DNA from: Sulfurovum zhangzhouensis
GTDB lineage: Bacteria; Campylobacterota; Campylobacteria; Campylobacterales; Sulfurovaceae
Assembly: GCF_030347965.1 (NCBI RefSeq)
Contig: NZ_JAQIBD010000004.1
Coordinates: 87,953 to 151,952 of the forward strand
DNA: 64,000 nt
Reading direction: 5' to 3'
Shown here: positions 9,774-18,678 of the stretch, piece after piece
Numbering within the stretch: the stretch's first letter is position 1
Layout of the letters: each line of letters starts with the position of its first letter
Notes under the pieces: model-generated
The model's database searches: none
The model's input: the letters and a program-made list of their open reading frames with translations, nothing else
What the model was told of the DNA's origin: nothing
Made by a program: the position numbers and the translations under genes

Positions 9774-10295
9774 ATGAAGCAAATAGAACTAGACAAACTA
9801 CAAAAACTGCTACAGATCATCGGGCCCTACCCTTCCACTTCGGTAGTGCATTTCAGTGATAATAACCTGGAGCTTTCACAGTGTATTTATGACTATTGTC
9901 ATGCCAAATCCTATCACTATCAGATCAATGCTACAGATAAAGCATTTTGTGATCAATTACAGCAGAAATTTGATGGTAAAGAGGGGATAAGAATTATCGA
10001 TTTCTCTTTGAGACGACCCAAGTATCTGATACAGGGAAAACACTATGAGTTCCTTTTTGTAACATTGGATCTCCCTGTTGATCAAAGAGACGATTTCCTG
10101 CATAAAGCCCATGAAATACTCAGAAATTCCGGAAATATTCTCCTCTTTGTACCTCACGGAGGTGATGAAGAACGATATAGCTGGGAGAGACTGCTGGAAA
10201 AAAACTACTATGTTGCTACCAATACCATCGATGATCTGTTTGAACATTATGATGTAATCATCTCTAAAAAAATGCATGGGTGGGGAGATAAATGA
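9774..10295 (+). CDS. conserved-looking hypothetical protein
   Basis: I do not recognise this 173-residue protein. It has no signal peptide or membrane segment. The second half, with FLFVTLDLPVDQRDDFLHKAHEILRNSGNILLFVPHG, resembles the strands after the SAM-binding site of class I methyltransferases, but the glycine-rich motif I is missing, so catalytic activity is doubtful. It sits alone on the plus strand between the divergent nrdB and the convergent nrdA. Its TGA stop falls at the first base of the long-range stem of the RNA structure described at 10294. Confidence 0.7.
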   Translation: MKQIELDKLQKLLQIIGPYPSTSVVHFSDNNLELSQCIYDYCHAKSYHYQINATDKAFCDQLQQKFDGKEGIRIIDFSLRRPKYLIQGKHYEFLFVTLDLPVDQRDDFLHKAHEILRNSGNILLFVPHGGDEERYSWERLLEKNYYVATNTIDDLFEHYDVIISKKMHGWGDK

Positions 10296-10410
10296 GACAG
10301 CTTTCCAATTCACATCTAATTTAAGGAGGATGCATAAAGGGAATATGCAGTGTTGGTATGAAAACTGTCTCGAAGGAAGGTTTAAGTGCCCGATTGGGAG
10401 AAGATACCGG
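10294..10410 (+). ncRNA. candidate multi-stem structured RNA (unidentified)
   Basis: Read as RNA, 10294-10305 (GAGACAGcTTTC) pairs with 10360-10371 (GAAAaCTGTCTC), with one mismatch in 12. It encloses a perfect hairpin TGCATA/TATGCA (10331-10349) whose loop is AAGGGAA. An alternative set pairs GGTAT (10355-10359) with ATACC around two short hairpins. The two sets share bases and are mutually exclusive, as in a switch. AAGGAGG at 10323-10329 touches an ATG, but spacing is zero and the resulting 45-codon ORF looks unconvincing. No gene follows on this strand, so if real it is a 3' UTR element or a free RNA. Confidence 0.35.
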
Positions 10411-10592
10411 GGTCCCTCAACCCTTCTTATTTATATTTTAATCTATTTTTGTGTAACAATCGTGTAGTCAAATTATATTTTTACTTTTTTATTTCTCACA
10501 TCCGCGATCAAATGCAAAATCGTTCGATGGTTCTCATAGTTGATCGAATTGAAAAAAACAAGACTTCCAAAATACGCAATCAAAGACAACAT

Positions 10593-10629
10593 AAAAAATG
10601 GTGATTAAAATAGATTATTTTAATCACCA
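10593..10629 (-). terminator. rho-independent terminator, probably for nrdA
   Basis: A perfect 14-bp inverted repeat, TGGTGATTAAAATA at 10599-10612 and its complement at 10616-10629, with a 3-nt loop. On the minus strand it is followed directly by TTTTTTAT. It lies about 307 bases beyond the nrdA stop, and no other minus-strand gene ends in between. Confidence 0.75.
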
Positions 10630-10840
10630 AAATACAGTTGAAATAAGCCACTTTTTTTATTTTTTAATACCAGAGGTTAAAAAACTAGTTAAAACTGCTT
10701 ATTTTAGCTTCTAAGTATATTTATGTGGATTTTTAGGGTTTTATAGATTTTTAACAAAATTCAAATTTGTTTTGGCAGGTATTTTTTAAATTTACAGGGA
10801 GATTAGTTTTCTGGATTAACAGTTTATACTTTTTTCTTTT

Positions 10841-10890
10841 GGGTTCATTTTCTTTTCTTTATTCGTACGTAAGAAAAGGAATGAAAACCC
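10841..10890 (-). repeat. long imperfect hairpin downstream of nrdA
   Basis: 10841-10859 pairs with 10871-10890 over about 18 positions with two small bulges and an 11-nt loop. There is no T-run on either side, so it is not a simple terminator. It may protect the nrdA mRNA 3' end or mark a processing site. Confidence 0.5.
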
Positions 10891-10935
10891 TCAAGAAATA
10901 TTTTTATACAAAACTACAGTGTTGACTTACAACTC

Positions 10936-13305
10936 TTATTGACAACCTACACATTCCATAGATCTGTCTTCTACATCATTAGAAGACTCAGGTGACTGGC
11001 TTCTTAGATAGTACGTTGACTTCAGACCAAACTTCCATGCATCCATATAGATATCGTTAAGATATTTACCACTTGCTTTATCAAGCGTAATAAAGATGTT
11101 AAGCGACTGCCCCTGATCGATCCACTTCTGACGTATCGCTGCTGCTCTGATAAGTATTCTTTGATCCAGATCATAGGCAGGCGTATAGTAGCCCCATGTC
11201 TCAGGAGAAAGATTTGGCACAACAACAGGGATAAGCCCTGAAAGGTTCTCTTCAAACCACTTACGTTTATACACCGGTTCGATCGCTTGTGTTGTTCCTG
11301 TCAAGATCGAGATAGAACTTGTCGGAGCTACTGCCATAAGGTAACCGTTTCTCATACCGTCAGTTTTTACTTTCTCTCTAAGCCCTGCCCAGTCAAAGCT
11401 ATATCCAAAGAGTCCACCCCTGTCTACCAGTTTACATGCTTCTTCGTTCGCTTTGTCAATCGTGAGTATACCTTTTGACCAATCCGAACCTTCATACAGT
11501 GGATACTTTCCTTTCTCCAAAGCAAGATCCGATGATGCACGGATCGCATAATAAGAAACTGCTTCCATCACTTCATCGATCTTCTCAAAGTGATCATGAC
11601 TTCCCCAGTGAATGCCCGCTTCTGCAAGCATCTGTGCTTCACCCATTACACCAAGGCCGACTGCTCTTGTTTTCGAGTTGGTCTTTTTCACTTTTGCCAA
11701 CGGATAGAAGTTGAGATCGATGACGTTATCAAGCATACGCATAGCTGTTGGAACAACCCTAGCCATATCTTCAGGAGTATTGACACGCCCAAGGTTGATT
11801 GAAGCAAGGTTACATACTGCTGTCTCCCCGTCACTCTTCTCTTTATCTGTGATCCATACCTGTTTACCATTCAGACTGTCAAGTGCCGTCACTTTCTTCG
11901 CAGGTTTGGTCATACCACTGTCAACAGTTAACATTTCGTTCTCTTCATAGGTTTCCACCGAACCGTCTTCAAATGTCAACTTGATCTTATAATGGTTTGG
12001 TGAGGTGTTCTGGAAGATCTCTGTACAAAGGTTAGAACTTCTGATTACACCTGCATGCTTGTTCGGGTTGGCTTTGTTTGCTGCATCTTTAAATGTCAAG
12101 AACGGGCTTCCTGATTCAAAGTAACTTCTGAGGATATGTTTCCAAAGCCCTTTTGCAGAGATTACTTCTCTGGTGATCTTATCATCAGAATTTTCCAACT
12201 CTATATAACGTGCTTCAAACTCCTCTCCGTAAAGCTCTGTCAGCTCCGGAACCTCAAACGGGTCAAAAAGCGTCCATTGAGAATCCTCGTCCACACGCTT
12301 CATGAAAAGATCGTTCAACCAAAGTGCAGGGAACAGATCATGTGCTCTACGGCGCTCTTCCCCTGAGTTCTTTTTGAGATCGAGGAAGTCTTTCACATCC
12401 ACATGCCACGGTTCTATGTATACTGCGATCGCACCTTTACGTGTACCAAGTTGGTCAACTGCGATCGCTACATCGTTAGCGATCTTCAAGAACGGTACGA
12501 TACCACCGGCTGCATGTTTGTGACCATCGATATAAGATCCCATACCACGCACAAGCGACCAGTCCCAACCGATACCGCCACCGAATTTTGACAATAGTGC
12601 CATCTCTTTGTATCCATCAAAGATACCCTCAATATTATCCGGTGTAGACCCGATATAACATGAACTGAGTTGGTGTCTTGGTGTACGGGCATTTGACAGT
12701 GTAGGCGTTGCAGCCATAACTTCAAACTTACTCAAAATATCATAGAACTTCTTTGCCCAAGTCTGGCAATCGAATTCATTTTGAGCCAGGAACATTGCCA
12801 CGGCCATAAAAAGCTGCTGCGGAAGTTCTATAGGGTTCCCTTCTCTATCCTTGATCAGATATCTGTCATAGAGTGTTCTGATCCCAAGATAATTAAACTG
12901 AAGGTCACGTTCAGGCTTAATATAATCATTAAGGTCATTAAGGTCATACTTCTCTTTCAATCCCAGTACGATACGGCCCTCTTTCTCTCCGCGTTCAAAA
13001 TATTCACGAAGATGGTTATAACCGGTAAATCCTGTTGCTGTATGATAGATGTCATAGAGGAACAGTCTGGCAGCCACAAAGGTCCAGTTGGGTCTGTCTA
13101 TGTCAATCTTGTCAACTGCTGTTTTTATCAGTGTCTTCTGGATCTCTTTTGTATGGATCATGTCACGAAACTGTAACTTAGCATCAACTTCCAGTTCGCT
13201 TTGGCTTACACCATCCAACCCTTCGATCGCTGCAGATGTATACTTCTGGATCTTCGTCACGTCCAATGTTTCTACTCTTCCGTTTCGCTTTACAACTCTG
13301 ACCAT
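10936..13305 (-). CDS. nrdA: ribonucleoside-diphosphate reductase, alpha subunit (class Ia)
   Basis: Catalytic subunit that reduces ribonucleoside diphosphates to deoxy forms in the cytoplasm. The 789-residue protein begins with an ATP-cone (VVKRNGRVETLDVTKIQKY). It contains active-site Cys in LSSCYIGSTPD, NLCTEI and AVCNLASINLG, and ends with the redox-active pair in SMECVGCQ. Length is normal. It is monocistronic here: nrdB is transcribed separately from 9610. A terminator lies at 10593-10629. Confidence 0.97.
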   Translation of the reverse strand: MVRVVKRNGRVETLDVTKIQKYTSAAIEGLDGVSQSELEVDAKLQFRDMIHTKEIQKTLIKTAVDKIDIDRPNWTFVAARLFLYDIYHTATGFTGYNHLREYFERGEKEGRIVLGLKEKYDLNDLNDYIKPERDLQFNYLGIRTLYDRYLIKDREGNPIELPQQLFMAVAMFLAQNEFDCQTWAKKFYDILSKFEVMAATPTLSNARTPRHQLSSCYIGSTPDNIEGIFDGYKEMALLSKFGGGIGWDWSLVRGMGSYIDGHKHAAGGIVPFLKIANDVAIAVDQLGTRKGAIAVYIEPWHVDVKDFLDLKKNSGEERRRAHDLFPALWLNDLFMKRVDEDSQWTLFDPFEVPELTELYGEEFEARYIELENSDDKITREVISAKGLWKHILRSYFESGSPFLTFKDAANKANPNKHAGVIRSSNLCTEIFQNTSPNHYKIKLTFEDGSVETYEENEMLTVDSGMTKPAKKVTALDSLNGKQVWITDKEKSDGETAVCNLASINLGRVNTPEDMARVVPTAMRMLDNVIDLNFYPLAKVKKTNSKTRAVGLGVMGEAQMLAEAGIHWGSHDHFEKIDEVMEAVSYYAIRASSDLALEKGKYPLYEGSDWSKGILTIDKANEEACKLVDRGGLFGYSFDWAGLREKVKTDGMRNGYLMAVAPTSSISILTGTTQAIEPVYKRKWFEENLSGLIPVVVPNLSPETWGYYTPAYDLDQRILIRAAAIRQKWIDQGQSLNIFITLDKASGKYLNDIYMDAWKFGLKSTYYLRSQSPESSNDVEDRSMECVGCQ

Positions 13306-13689
13306 TTTGACTCCTGAAATATTTAACTTTTTTTACTGTACTATAGTAATACAGAGTAATTTACAATACTTTGTTTCTTATTTTTCTTCCCTAAAAAGTC
13401 TGTATTATGCAGTAATAATAAATTCGATTTTACTCAATTTGTGCTTGTATAACTATGAAAATATGTATCATTTTTAGGCATTTTTTTTATAAGATTTCAT
13501 GATACTTTTTCAATCCCCGTTAAGTAGGTAGCTAGGGAAGATTTCAAGAAAAAAGTATCCAATAAAAAGAAGATTTTAAGTTACACTTTGAACTGTTTTT
13601 GGGATTTGAAATCTATAGTTTTTTATTATATATTTTAACGCCGTACCTAAGTACAGCGAAAAAATCTATGCTAGATGTGTATTATTAGA
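13306..13689. other. gene-free AT-rich stretch between nrdA and purB
   Basis: I see no gene here. It should contain the nrdA promoter and the 3' end of purB. The only clear structure is the palindrome at 13639-13658. I looked for paired NrdR-type boxes before nrdA and could not identify any with confidence. Confidence 0.6.
13639..13658 (-). terminator. possible purB terminator hairpin
   Basis: CGC-c-GTAC-ctaa-GTAC-a-GCG forms a short hairpin with one internal mismatch, 32 bases beyond the purB stop. The flank on the minus strand is AT-rich but lacks a clean T-run, so termination strength is uncertain. Confidence 0.35.
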
Positions 13690-15021
13690 CTATTTGTTGA
13701 ATACTCTATTGAAGATCGCATCAACATTTTTCGTATAGTAATCGTAGTTGAAACACTCTCTGATCTGCTCTTCACTTAGTTTACTTCTAAGTTCTTCATC
13801 AGCCAAGAGGTGACCAAGATAAAGTGACTCACCCTGTTCATTTGTTGTCGGTTTACCTTGCTGGATCTCTTCCCATACTTTCATCGCATTTCTCTGAACG
13901 ATCCTATAAGCATCTTCTCTACTCACACCTGCTTTTGGAAGTTCAAGCAGTACTCTTTGTGAGAATACAAGTCCACCTGTAAGGTTCAGGTTCTTCATCA
14001 TATTCTCTGGCATTACCGTTAGATTTGCAATGACACTGTTCATACGGTGAAGCATAAAATCAGATGTGATGAACGAATCAGGTAGCCAGAATCTCTCAGT
14101 AGAAGAGTGAGAGATATCTCTTTCATGCCAAAGTGCTACGTTCTCCATCGCAGGGATACAGTATGCTCTGATCATTCTTGCAAGACCTGTAATGTTCTCA
14201 GTCAGGATTGGGTTTCTTTTGTGTGGCATTGCAGAAGACCCTTTCTGTCCTTTTGCAAAATACTCTTCAGCTTCATAAACTTCAGTTCTTTGCAGATGTC
14301 TTACTTGTACAGCAAACTTTTCAACAGAAGACGCCATGAGTGCCAAAGCCGTAGCAAGTCTAGCGTATCTATCTCTATGAATTACTTGGTTTGAACAAGG
14401 CTCAGGTTTTAATCCAAGTTCAGCCATTGCATACTCTTCAAGTTCAAGCGGTGCATGTGCAAAGTTACCCATCGCACCTGAGATTTGTCCTACAGAGATC
14501 ACTTCCATCGTCTCTTCAAGGTTTTTAAGGTGTCTTGCCATCTCATCATACCAGACAGCTAACGTCAAACCAAATGTAATAGGTTCACCATGAATACCGT
14601 GGCTTCTTCCTACCATCAATGTAAATTTGTGTTCCTCGGCTCTCTTTTTGATAGACTCCATTAACATTTTGACATCTTCAATAATGATTTTTAAAGAATC
14701 TCTCATCTGAAGTGCAACACCGGTGTCAACTGCATCTGAACTTGTCATACCATAGTGAAACCATCTAGACTCTTCACCTAGTGATTCAGCTACACTTGTA
14801 TTGAATGCAATTAAGTCGTGTTTTGTAACCGCTTCGATTTCTTCTATTCTTTCGACTGAAAAAGTAGCATTGTTTACTATCTTTTCACAATCTTCATCAG
14901 GAATAAGTCCAAGTTTATTCCAAGCTTTTACAGCTGCTTTCTCTACTTCAAGCCATGCTGCATATCTTGCGTGTTGCGTCCACTTTTCAACCATCTCCGG
15001 TCTTGCATATCTTTCTACCAT
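13690..15021 (-). CDS. purB: adenylosuccinate lyase
   Basis: Cleaves SAICAR and adenylosuccinate in purine synthesis; cytoplasmic homotetramer of the fumarase/aspartase superfamily. Signature KGSSAMPHKRNPI lies near residue 263, with TSSD near 93 and GRSHGIHGEP near 140 supplying catalytic residues. The 443-residue length is typical of the Campylobacterota enzyme. It is transcribed away from the pseudouridine synthase gene at 15210, and the shared upstream region contains the structured leader at 15100-15181. Confidence 0.96.
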   Translation of the reverse strand: MVERYARPEMVEKWTQHARYAAWLEVEKAAVKAWNKLGLIPDEDCEKIVNNATFSVERIEEIEAVTKHDLIAFNTSVAESLGEESRWFHYGMTSSDAVDTGVALQMRDSLKIIIEDVKMLMESIKKRAEEHKFTLMVGRSHGIHGEPITFGLTLAVWYDEMARHLKNLEETMEVISVGQISGAMGNFAHAPLELEEYAMAELGLKPEPCSNQVIHRDRYARLATALALMASSVEKFAVQVRHLQRTEVYEAEEYFAKGQKGSSAMPHKRNPILTENITGLARMIRAYCIPAMENVALWHERDISHSSTERFWLPDSFITSDFMLHRMNSVIANLTVMPENMMKNLNLTGGLVFSQRVLLELPKAGVSREDAYRIVQRNAMKVWEEIQQGKPTTNEQGESLYLGHLLADEELRSKLSEEQIRECFNYDYYTKNVDAIFNRVFNK

Positions 15022-15099
15022 AACTCTATCCTGTTATAGGGCACCTTATAAGCCCTGTAGTTTTTATGATAGAATTCTATCAAAATTGCCGTTAAAACT

Positions 15100-15181
15100 G
15101 CGACTAGTCGTATGAGCACACTGCTGAAGTGGACTCAGTGTCAAACGTAGTTTATGAAGCTTTGCTCCAGAAACGTCATAA
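15100..15181 (+). ncRNA. candidate structured leader before a pseudouridine synthase gene (copy 1)
   Basis: Starts with GCGACTAGTCGTATG, then hairpin ACACTG/CAGTGT (15118-15141), a linker GTCAAACG, then a hairpin closed by GTTT/AAAC (15150-15174) with apical stem AGC-TTT-GCT, and ends in ACGTCATAA. TATG near the start can pair with CATA at the end. The same order of parts recurs at 22692-22800 before a second pseudouridine synthase. The gene start follows 28 bases later. Whether it is a regulatory RNA or a repeat is unknown. Confidence 0.5.
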
Positions 15182-15209
15182 TCAACAGATAACGAGGTAA
15201 ACCTATCTT

Positions 15210-16139
15210 ATGCCATTCGTAAAAGAAACTTTCTATATCAGTGAACCGACTAAAGCCTTTGTCTATGTGATGCGTACACTGGGCTATACGCAGGGTGAAG
15301 CACAAAGACATATTTCCAAAGGACGTATCCTGATCAATGGGGAGTCGATGTTCCGCCCGGGAAACATTATCCAAGGAGAAATAGAGATGGTCTTTTTCCG
15401 CCCTAAATCACAGGGTGAAAAACCGCTCTTTCACAATAAAGACTTTATGGTGTTTGAAAAACCTTCAGGTGTTTTAGTTCACCCCAACACCATGGCAACC
15501 CCCTACTCTATGCTTGATGAAATAAGAGGACATGCCGGGGATGATGCCAATGCTGCTCACCGTATCGATATGGAAACGTCAGGTCTGCTTCTGGCAAGTA
15601 AACATAAAGAATCCGAGGCTTATTTGAAAACTTCTTTTGAAACCAAAAAGATCAAAAAGTCCTACCTGGCTTGGGTGGATGGAAAACTGACAGAACCTTT
15701 CAGTGTCACTGCACCGATCTTGGTAAATGGAAATTACGATGTGACCAAGCATAAAGTCTTTGTCGATGAAGAACACGGCAAACCTTCTCATACGGACTTT
15801 ATACCACTCAAGTATGATGAAAAACTGGATGCCACACTTGTAGCCTGTTATCCGCATACAGGTAGAACCCATCAGATACGTATACATTTGTTTCACGTGA
15901 AACATCCAATATTGGGCGACCCAATCTACGGTGCTACATTTGAGGCTACAAGCAACTACCTGGACCTTACCCAAACCTTTGAAGAACGTATGGTAGAACA
16001 CGGTGCATCAAGATTGCTTTTGCATGCACAAAGCCTCACATTTGAGTATGGTTCAAAATTTCATATAGAAAGTAAAACAGATTTTGAGTCGATGAAAGAG
16101 TGTATTCATCCCAAAGAAAAAAGAAAGTTCAATCCGTAG
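15210..16139 (+). CDS. RluA/RluD-family 23S rRNA or tRNA pseudouridine synthase
   Basis: Isomerises selected uridines to pseudouridine in structured RNA. An S4-like RNA-binding domain occupies about residues 13-60, followed by the catalytic domain with AHRIDMETSGLLLASKH; Asp120 is the catalytic aspartate. The later motif PHTGRTHQIRIHL is also intact. The 309-residue length fits RluD-type enzymes, but the exact target cannot be read from the sequence. It follows structured leader copy 1. Its stop codon lies in the stem of the hairpin at 16136-16158. Confidence 0.9.
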   Translation: MPFVKETFYISEPTKAFVYVMRTLGYTQGEAQRHISKGRILINGESMFRPGNIIQGEIEMVFFRPKSQGEKPLFHNKDFMVFEKPSGVLVHPNTMATPYSMLDEIRGHAGDDANAAHRIDMETSGLLLASKHKESEAYLKTSFETKKIKKSYLAWVDGKLTEPFSVTAPILVNGNYDVTKHKVFVDEEHGKPSHTDFIPLKYDEKLDATLVACYPHTGRTHQIRIHLFHVKHPILGDPIYGATFEATSNYLDLTQTFEERMVEHGASRLLLHAQSLTFEYGSKFHIESKTDFESMKECIHPKEKRKFNP

Positions 16140-16158
16140 GGTATTTAACCTACCCTAC
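16136..16158. terminator. hairpin between convergent genes
   Basis: A perfect 8-bp stem, GTAGGGTA/TACCCTAC, with a 7-nt loop that includes stop codons of both the pseudouridine synthase gene and the small minus-strand ORF. It could act in both directions. T-tracts on either side are weak. Confidence 0.45.
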
Positions 16159-16256
16159 TTGTCTTTATCCCTACGTGCTTCGTAGACAAACCAACCCACA
16201 CCTATCACTGCAACCAAAACAATCAAACCCAATTGCGCAACGTCCAAAAGACCCAT
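16155..16256 (-). CDS. 33-residue single-span membrane microprotein
   Basis: A short ORF not recognised as any named family. The ATG at 16256 is preceded by AAGGAGATAAA, a strong and well-spaced ribosome binding site. The product starts MGLLDVAQLGLIVLVAV, continues as one hydrophobic helix of about 20 residues, and ends in a charged tail (EARRDKDK), so it would lie in the inner membrane with the tail inside the cytoplasm. It is ten bases upstream of rlmN on the same strand and could be translated from the same mRNA. Confidence 0.6.
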   Translation of the reverse strand: MGLLDVAQLGLIVLVAVIGVGWFVYEARRDKDK

Positions 16257-16265
16257 TTTATCTCC

Positions 16266-17342
16266 TTACTGTTTATTTTCCAACTCTTGCTCTCTGAGCT
16301 GTCCACAAGCAGCAGAGATATCAAGTCCCTTTGACTCTCTAATCGTACACAAAAGTCCACGTTTAACCAGATACTCCTGGAAAGCTATCATGTCTTTTTC
16401 ATCCGGTCTTTTAAACTCCGTACCGCCGTACGGGTTAAAATAGATCAAGTTCACTTTCGCCTTGATACCCTCAAGCAGACTCAAAAGCTTCTTTGCCGAC
16501 TCGATGTCATCATTGACATTCTTGATCACAAGATACTCAAACATCACCCTCTTTCTTGCATTGACAGGAAAGTTTTTTACTGCATCAATAATAGACTTGA
16601 TATTGTAAGCTTTATTGATCGGCATCAACTGTTGACGCAACACATCGTCAACTGCGTGTAAAGAGATTGCCAGATTAATGCCAAGGTCCATTTTACCTAG
16701 CTTTTCAATCTTGGAACTGAGACCTGAAGTTGAGATCGTTTGTCTATTCGGTGAGATCGCCATACCGTCAGGATCAGCAAATATCTTGACAGCTTTGGCA
16801 ACAGCAGGAAGGTTGTCAAGCGGCTCTCCCATTCCCATATATACAAGATTGACACGGCGGTTGGCATCAATTTCATTATCTTTCTTGATCATTCTTACCT
16901 GTTCAACGATCTCTCCCGGGGTCAGATCACGTACAAATCCACCCTTTGCCGTCAGACAGAAAGCACATCCTACCTTACACCCTACCTGGGATGAGATACA
17001 GACAGTATAACGTTCATGATGTTTTAATGATCCATCCTCATGATACTCCTTCTCTCTCATCAAAAGAAGTACTGCTTCTATCGTATGACCATCATGTAGT
17101 TCAAAAAGATATTTTCGGCTGCCATCTTTAGAGTTTTGGACCATCACTGTTTTCAGAGGAGTAAGCGTATACTCATTTTCCAACTGCTCTTTCATCTCTT
17201 TAGGCAGATTTTTCATCTGTTCAAAAGAATCTACATACTTATGATAGATCCAAGAGTATATCTGTTTGACACGGAATGCAGGTTTGATAAATTCTGCCAA
17301 CTCCTCTTTAGTATAGTCCTGAATGATCTTTTTTTCTTGCAT
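16266..17342 (-). CDS. rlmN: 23S rRNA (adenine-2503-C2)-methyltransferase / tRNA (adenine-37-C2)-methyltransferase
   Basis: Radical-SAM enzyme that methylates A2503 in the peptidyl-transferase centre and A37 in some tRNAs. The 4Fe-4S-binding CxxxCxxC is Cys122, Cys126 and Cys129 (GCKVGCAFC). The mechanistic C-terminal cysteine is Cys346 in SAACGQL. At 358 residues it is standard length. The preceding gene ends three bases upstream, so hisF, the phosphorylase-like gene and rlmN form a tight operon. Confidence 0.96.
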   Translation of the reverse strand: MQEKKIIQDYTKEELAEFIKPAFRVKQIYSWIYHKYVDSFEQMKNLPKEMKEQLENEYTLTPLKTVMVQNSKDGSRKYLFELHDGHTIEAVLLLMREKEYHEDGSLKHHERYTVCISSQVGCKVGCAFCLTAKGGFVRDLTPGEIVEQVRMIKKDNEIDANRRVNLVYMGMGEPLDNLPAVAKAVKIFADPDGMAISPNRQTISTSGLSSKIEKLGKMDLGINLAISLHAVDDVLRQQLMPINKAYNIKSIIDAVKNFPVNARKRVMFEYLVIKNVNDDIESAKKLLSLLEGIKAKVNLIYFNPYGGTEFKRPDEKDMIAFQEYLVKRGLLCTIRESKGLDISAACGQLREQELENKQ

Positions 17343-17344
17343 TG

Positions 17345-17884
17345 TTATATTCTCAATTCTTTATTCTTCTTATTCATGTAAGCTGCTAATTTCAGCATTG
17401 CTTCTTTATGGTTCTTTTTAAAATCTTCATGTGCATTCTCATCACAGAAATTAGTCACAATGAAAACTCCGCCTGCAGGAATACCGAATGTTTGTGCGAC
17501 TTTCAAAACAGCATAAAATTCCATATTTTCAAGATGAATATTTTTTTCTAGATACTGTTTTGCATACCTGCTATTTGCTGTAATATAATTAGAGCAGTTT
17601 ACAAGTGTTTCACGTGAAACATCCTCTGCAGAAGAAACTACATTATCAATGGGGGTATAAGAGTTACCATCCAAAAAACTGTTTTCTATATTACACGCTG
17701 TCTTGGATTCTATGATTTCAAAGATCTCTTTTTCACCATAACTTCCTGCGCTTCCAACAAACAAAAGAAACTCCGGCTTTTTTTCCATGCATAGCTTTGT
17801 CAGGTTAATAGAGACATCTGTCATACCTATTCCTACCGGAGTGGCAAAGTTAAAGGTCTCTATTTTTCCGGCACAAACAATCAC
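17345..17884 (-). CDS. phosphorylase-superfamily (PNP/MTA nucleosidase-like) protein
   Basis: A short member (179 aa) of the purine nucleoside phosphorylase/MTAN fold. It keeps the core pattern [15 protein letters not shown] and the substrate-binding NMEFYAV segment, but is shorter than typical MTA/SAH nucleosidases (about 230 aa). The reaction therefore cannot be assigned. It starts with GTG whose first base is the last base of the hisF stop codon (TAGTG), so it is translated by coupling. HisF is linked to the purine pathway through AICAR, but a functional link is inference only. Confidence 0.7.
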   Translation of the reverse strand: MIVCAGKIETFNFATPVGIGMTDVSINLTKLCMEKKPEFLLFVGSAGSYGEKEIFEIIESKTACNIENSFLDGNSYTPIDNVVSSAEDVSRETLVNCSNYITANSRYAKQYLEKNIHLENMEFYAVLKVAQTFGIPAGGVFIVTNFCDENAHEDFKKNHKEAMLKLAAYMNKKNKELRI

Positions 17885-18648
17885 TAAAGTCTCACTGGAA
17901 TATTGTGTGATTTAAGATAATGTTTAAGATCCATAATATCAATCTCTCTAAAGTGGAAGATCGAAGCAGCAAGAGCAGCATCAGCATGCCCGATCGTAAA
18001 AGCCTCTTCAATATGCTTCATCGTTCCAGCCCCGCCGGAAGCGATAACAGGAATATTCACTGCATCAGATATCCTTGCATTAAGATTATTATCAAATCCT
18101 GCTTTAGTGCCATCTGCATCCATTGAGGTGACAAGTAACTCACCTGCGCCTCTGTTATAAGCCTCTTTAGCCCACTCCAATGCATCAATACCCGTATCAT
18201 TACGTCCGCCATGTGTGAACACATGCCATTTATCCTGACCCACTTGCTTCGCATCGATAGCGACCACGATACACTGTGAACCAAAACGTTTGGCACCCTC
18301 TTCGATAAACACAGGGCGTTTGATCGCTGCTGAGTTAACACTTACTTTATCACATCCTACATTCAAAAGGTTATAGATATCCTGAAGTTCCCGGATCCCT
18401 CCTCCCACAGTGAGCGGGATAAAAACTTCCTGAGCAACTTTCTTCACTACATCTACGATCGTATCTCTTCCTTCATGGCTCGCACCGATATCCAAAAAAG
18501 TGATCTCATCTGCACCTTCCTGGTTGTAACGTCTTGCTACTTCGACAGGGTCACCTGCATCACGAAGGCCTACAAAATTCACACCCTTCACTACACGACC
18601 GCCATCTACATCTAAACAGGGAATAATACGTTTTGCAAAATAATCCAT
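17884..18648 (-). CDS. hisF: imidazole glycerol phosphate synthase, cyclase subunit
   Basis: With HisH it makes imidazole glycerol phosphate and AICAR in histidine synthesis. The TIM-barrel protein has the catalytic aspartates in [15 protein letters not shown] and [10 protein letters not shown], plus the phosphate-binding VGGGIR and ASGGAG loops. Two adjacent ATGs (18651 and 18648) follow AAGGA; I use the second, seven bases from it. A longer in-frame start at 18681 would overlap the -10 element at 18673 and is unlikely. First gene of the hisF-phosphorylase-rlmN operon. Confidence 0.95.
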   Translation of the reverse strand: MDYFAKRIIPCLDVDGGRVVKGVNFVGLRDAGDPVEVARRYNQEGADEITFLDIGASHEGRDTIVDVVKKVAQEVFIPLTVGGGIRELQDIYNLLNVGCDKVSVNSAAIKRPVFIEEGAKRFGSQCIVVAIDAKQVGQDKWHVFTHGGRNDTGIDALEWAKEAYNRGAGELLVTSMDADGTKAGFDNNLNARISDAVNIPVIASGGAGTMKHIEEAFTIGHADAALAASIFHFREIDIMDLKHYLKSHNIPVRL

Positions 18649-18672
18649 CATATCGTCCTTTATTATGGTAGA

Positions 18673-18678
18673 ATTATA
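18673..18678 (-). promoter_or_regulatory. candidate -10 element for hisF operon
   Basis: Minus strand TATAAT preceded by TTTTTG, 25 bases upstream of the hisF start. The divergent rsmA gene begins 100 bases away on the other strand. Confidence 0.45.

Larger units (their letters stand above)
10372..10935. other. AT-rich gene-free stretch, nrdA 3' side
   Basis: No convincing ORF on either strand. The left end continues the structured element. The rest is very AT-rich and holds the nrdA terminator (10593-10629) and a long imperfect hairpin (10841-10890), which would make a 3' UTR of about 300 nt for nrdA. Confidence 0.7.

Noticed and set aside
10365-10385. Resemblance to the bacterial SRP RNA loop (GTCTCGAAGGAAG against GTCCGGAAGGAAG).
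   Set aside because: The essential CAGCC strand and the closing helix are missing, so the match is local.
10330-10412. Possible cobalamin riboswitch: AAAGGGAA, GGTnnGAAAAC, CTGTCTCG, GCC...GGGAGAAG and ATACCGGGG fall in roughly the riboswitch order.
   Set aside because: The B12 box is not recognisable, spacing is wrong in several places, and no downstream gene on this strand could be controlled. Kept only as an unassigned structured element.
10330-10467. 45-codon ORF starting directly at AAGGAGG-ATG.
   Set aside because: Zero spacing between the Shine-Dalgarno sequence and the start, odd composition, and the sequence is better explained by RNA pairing.
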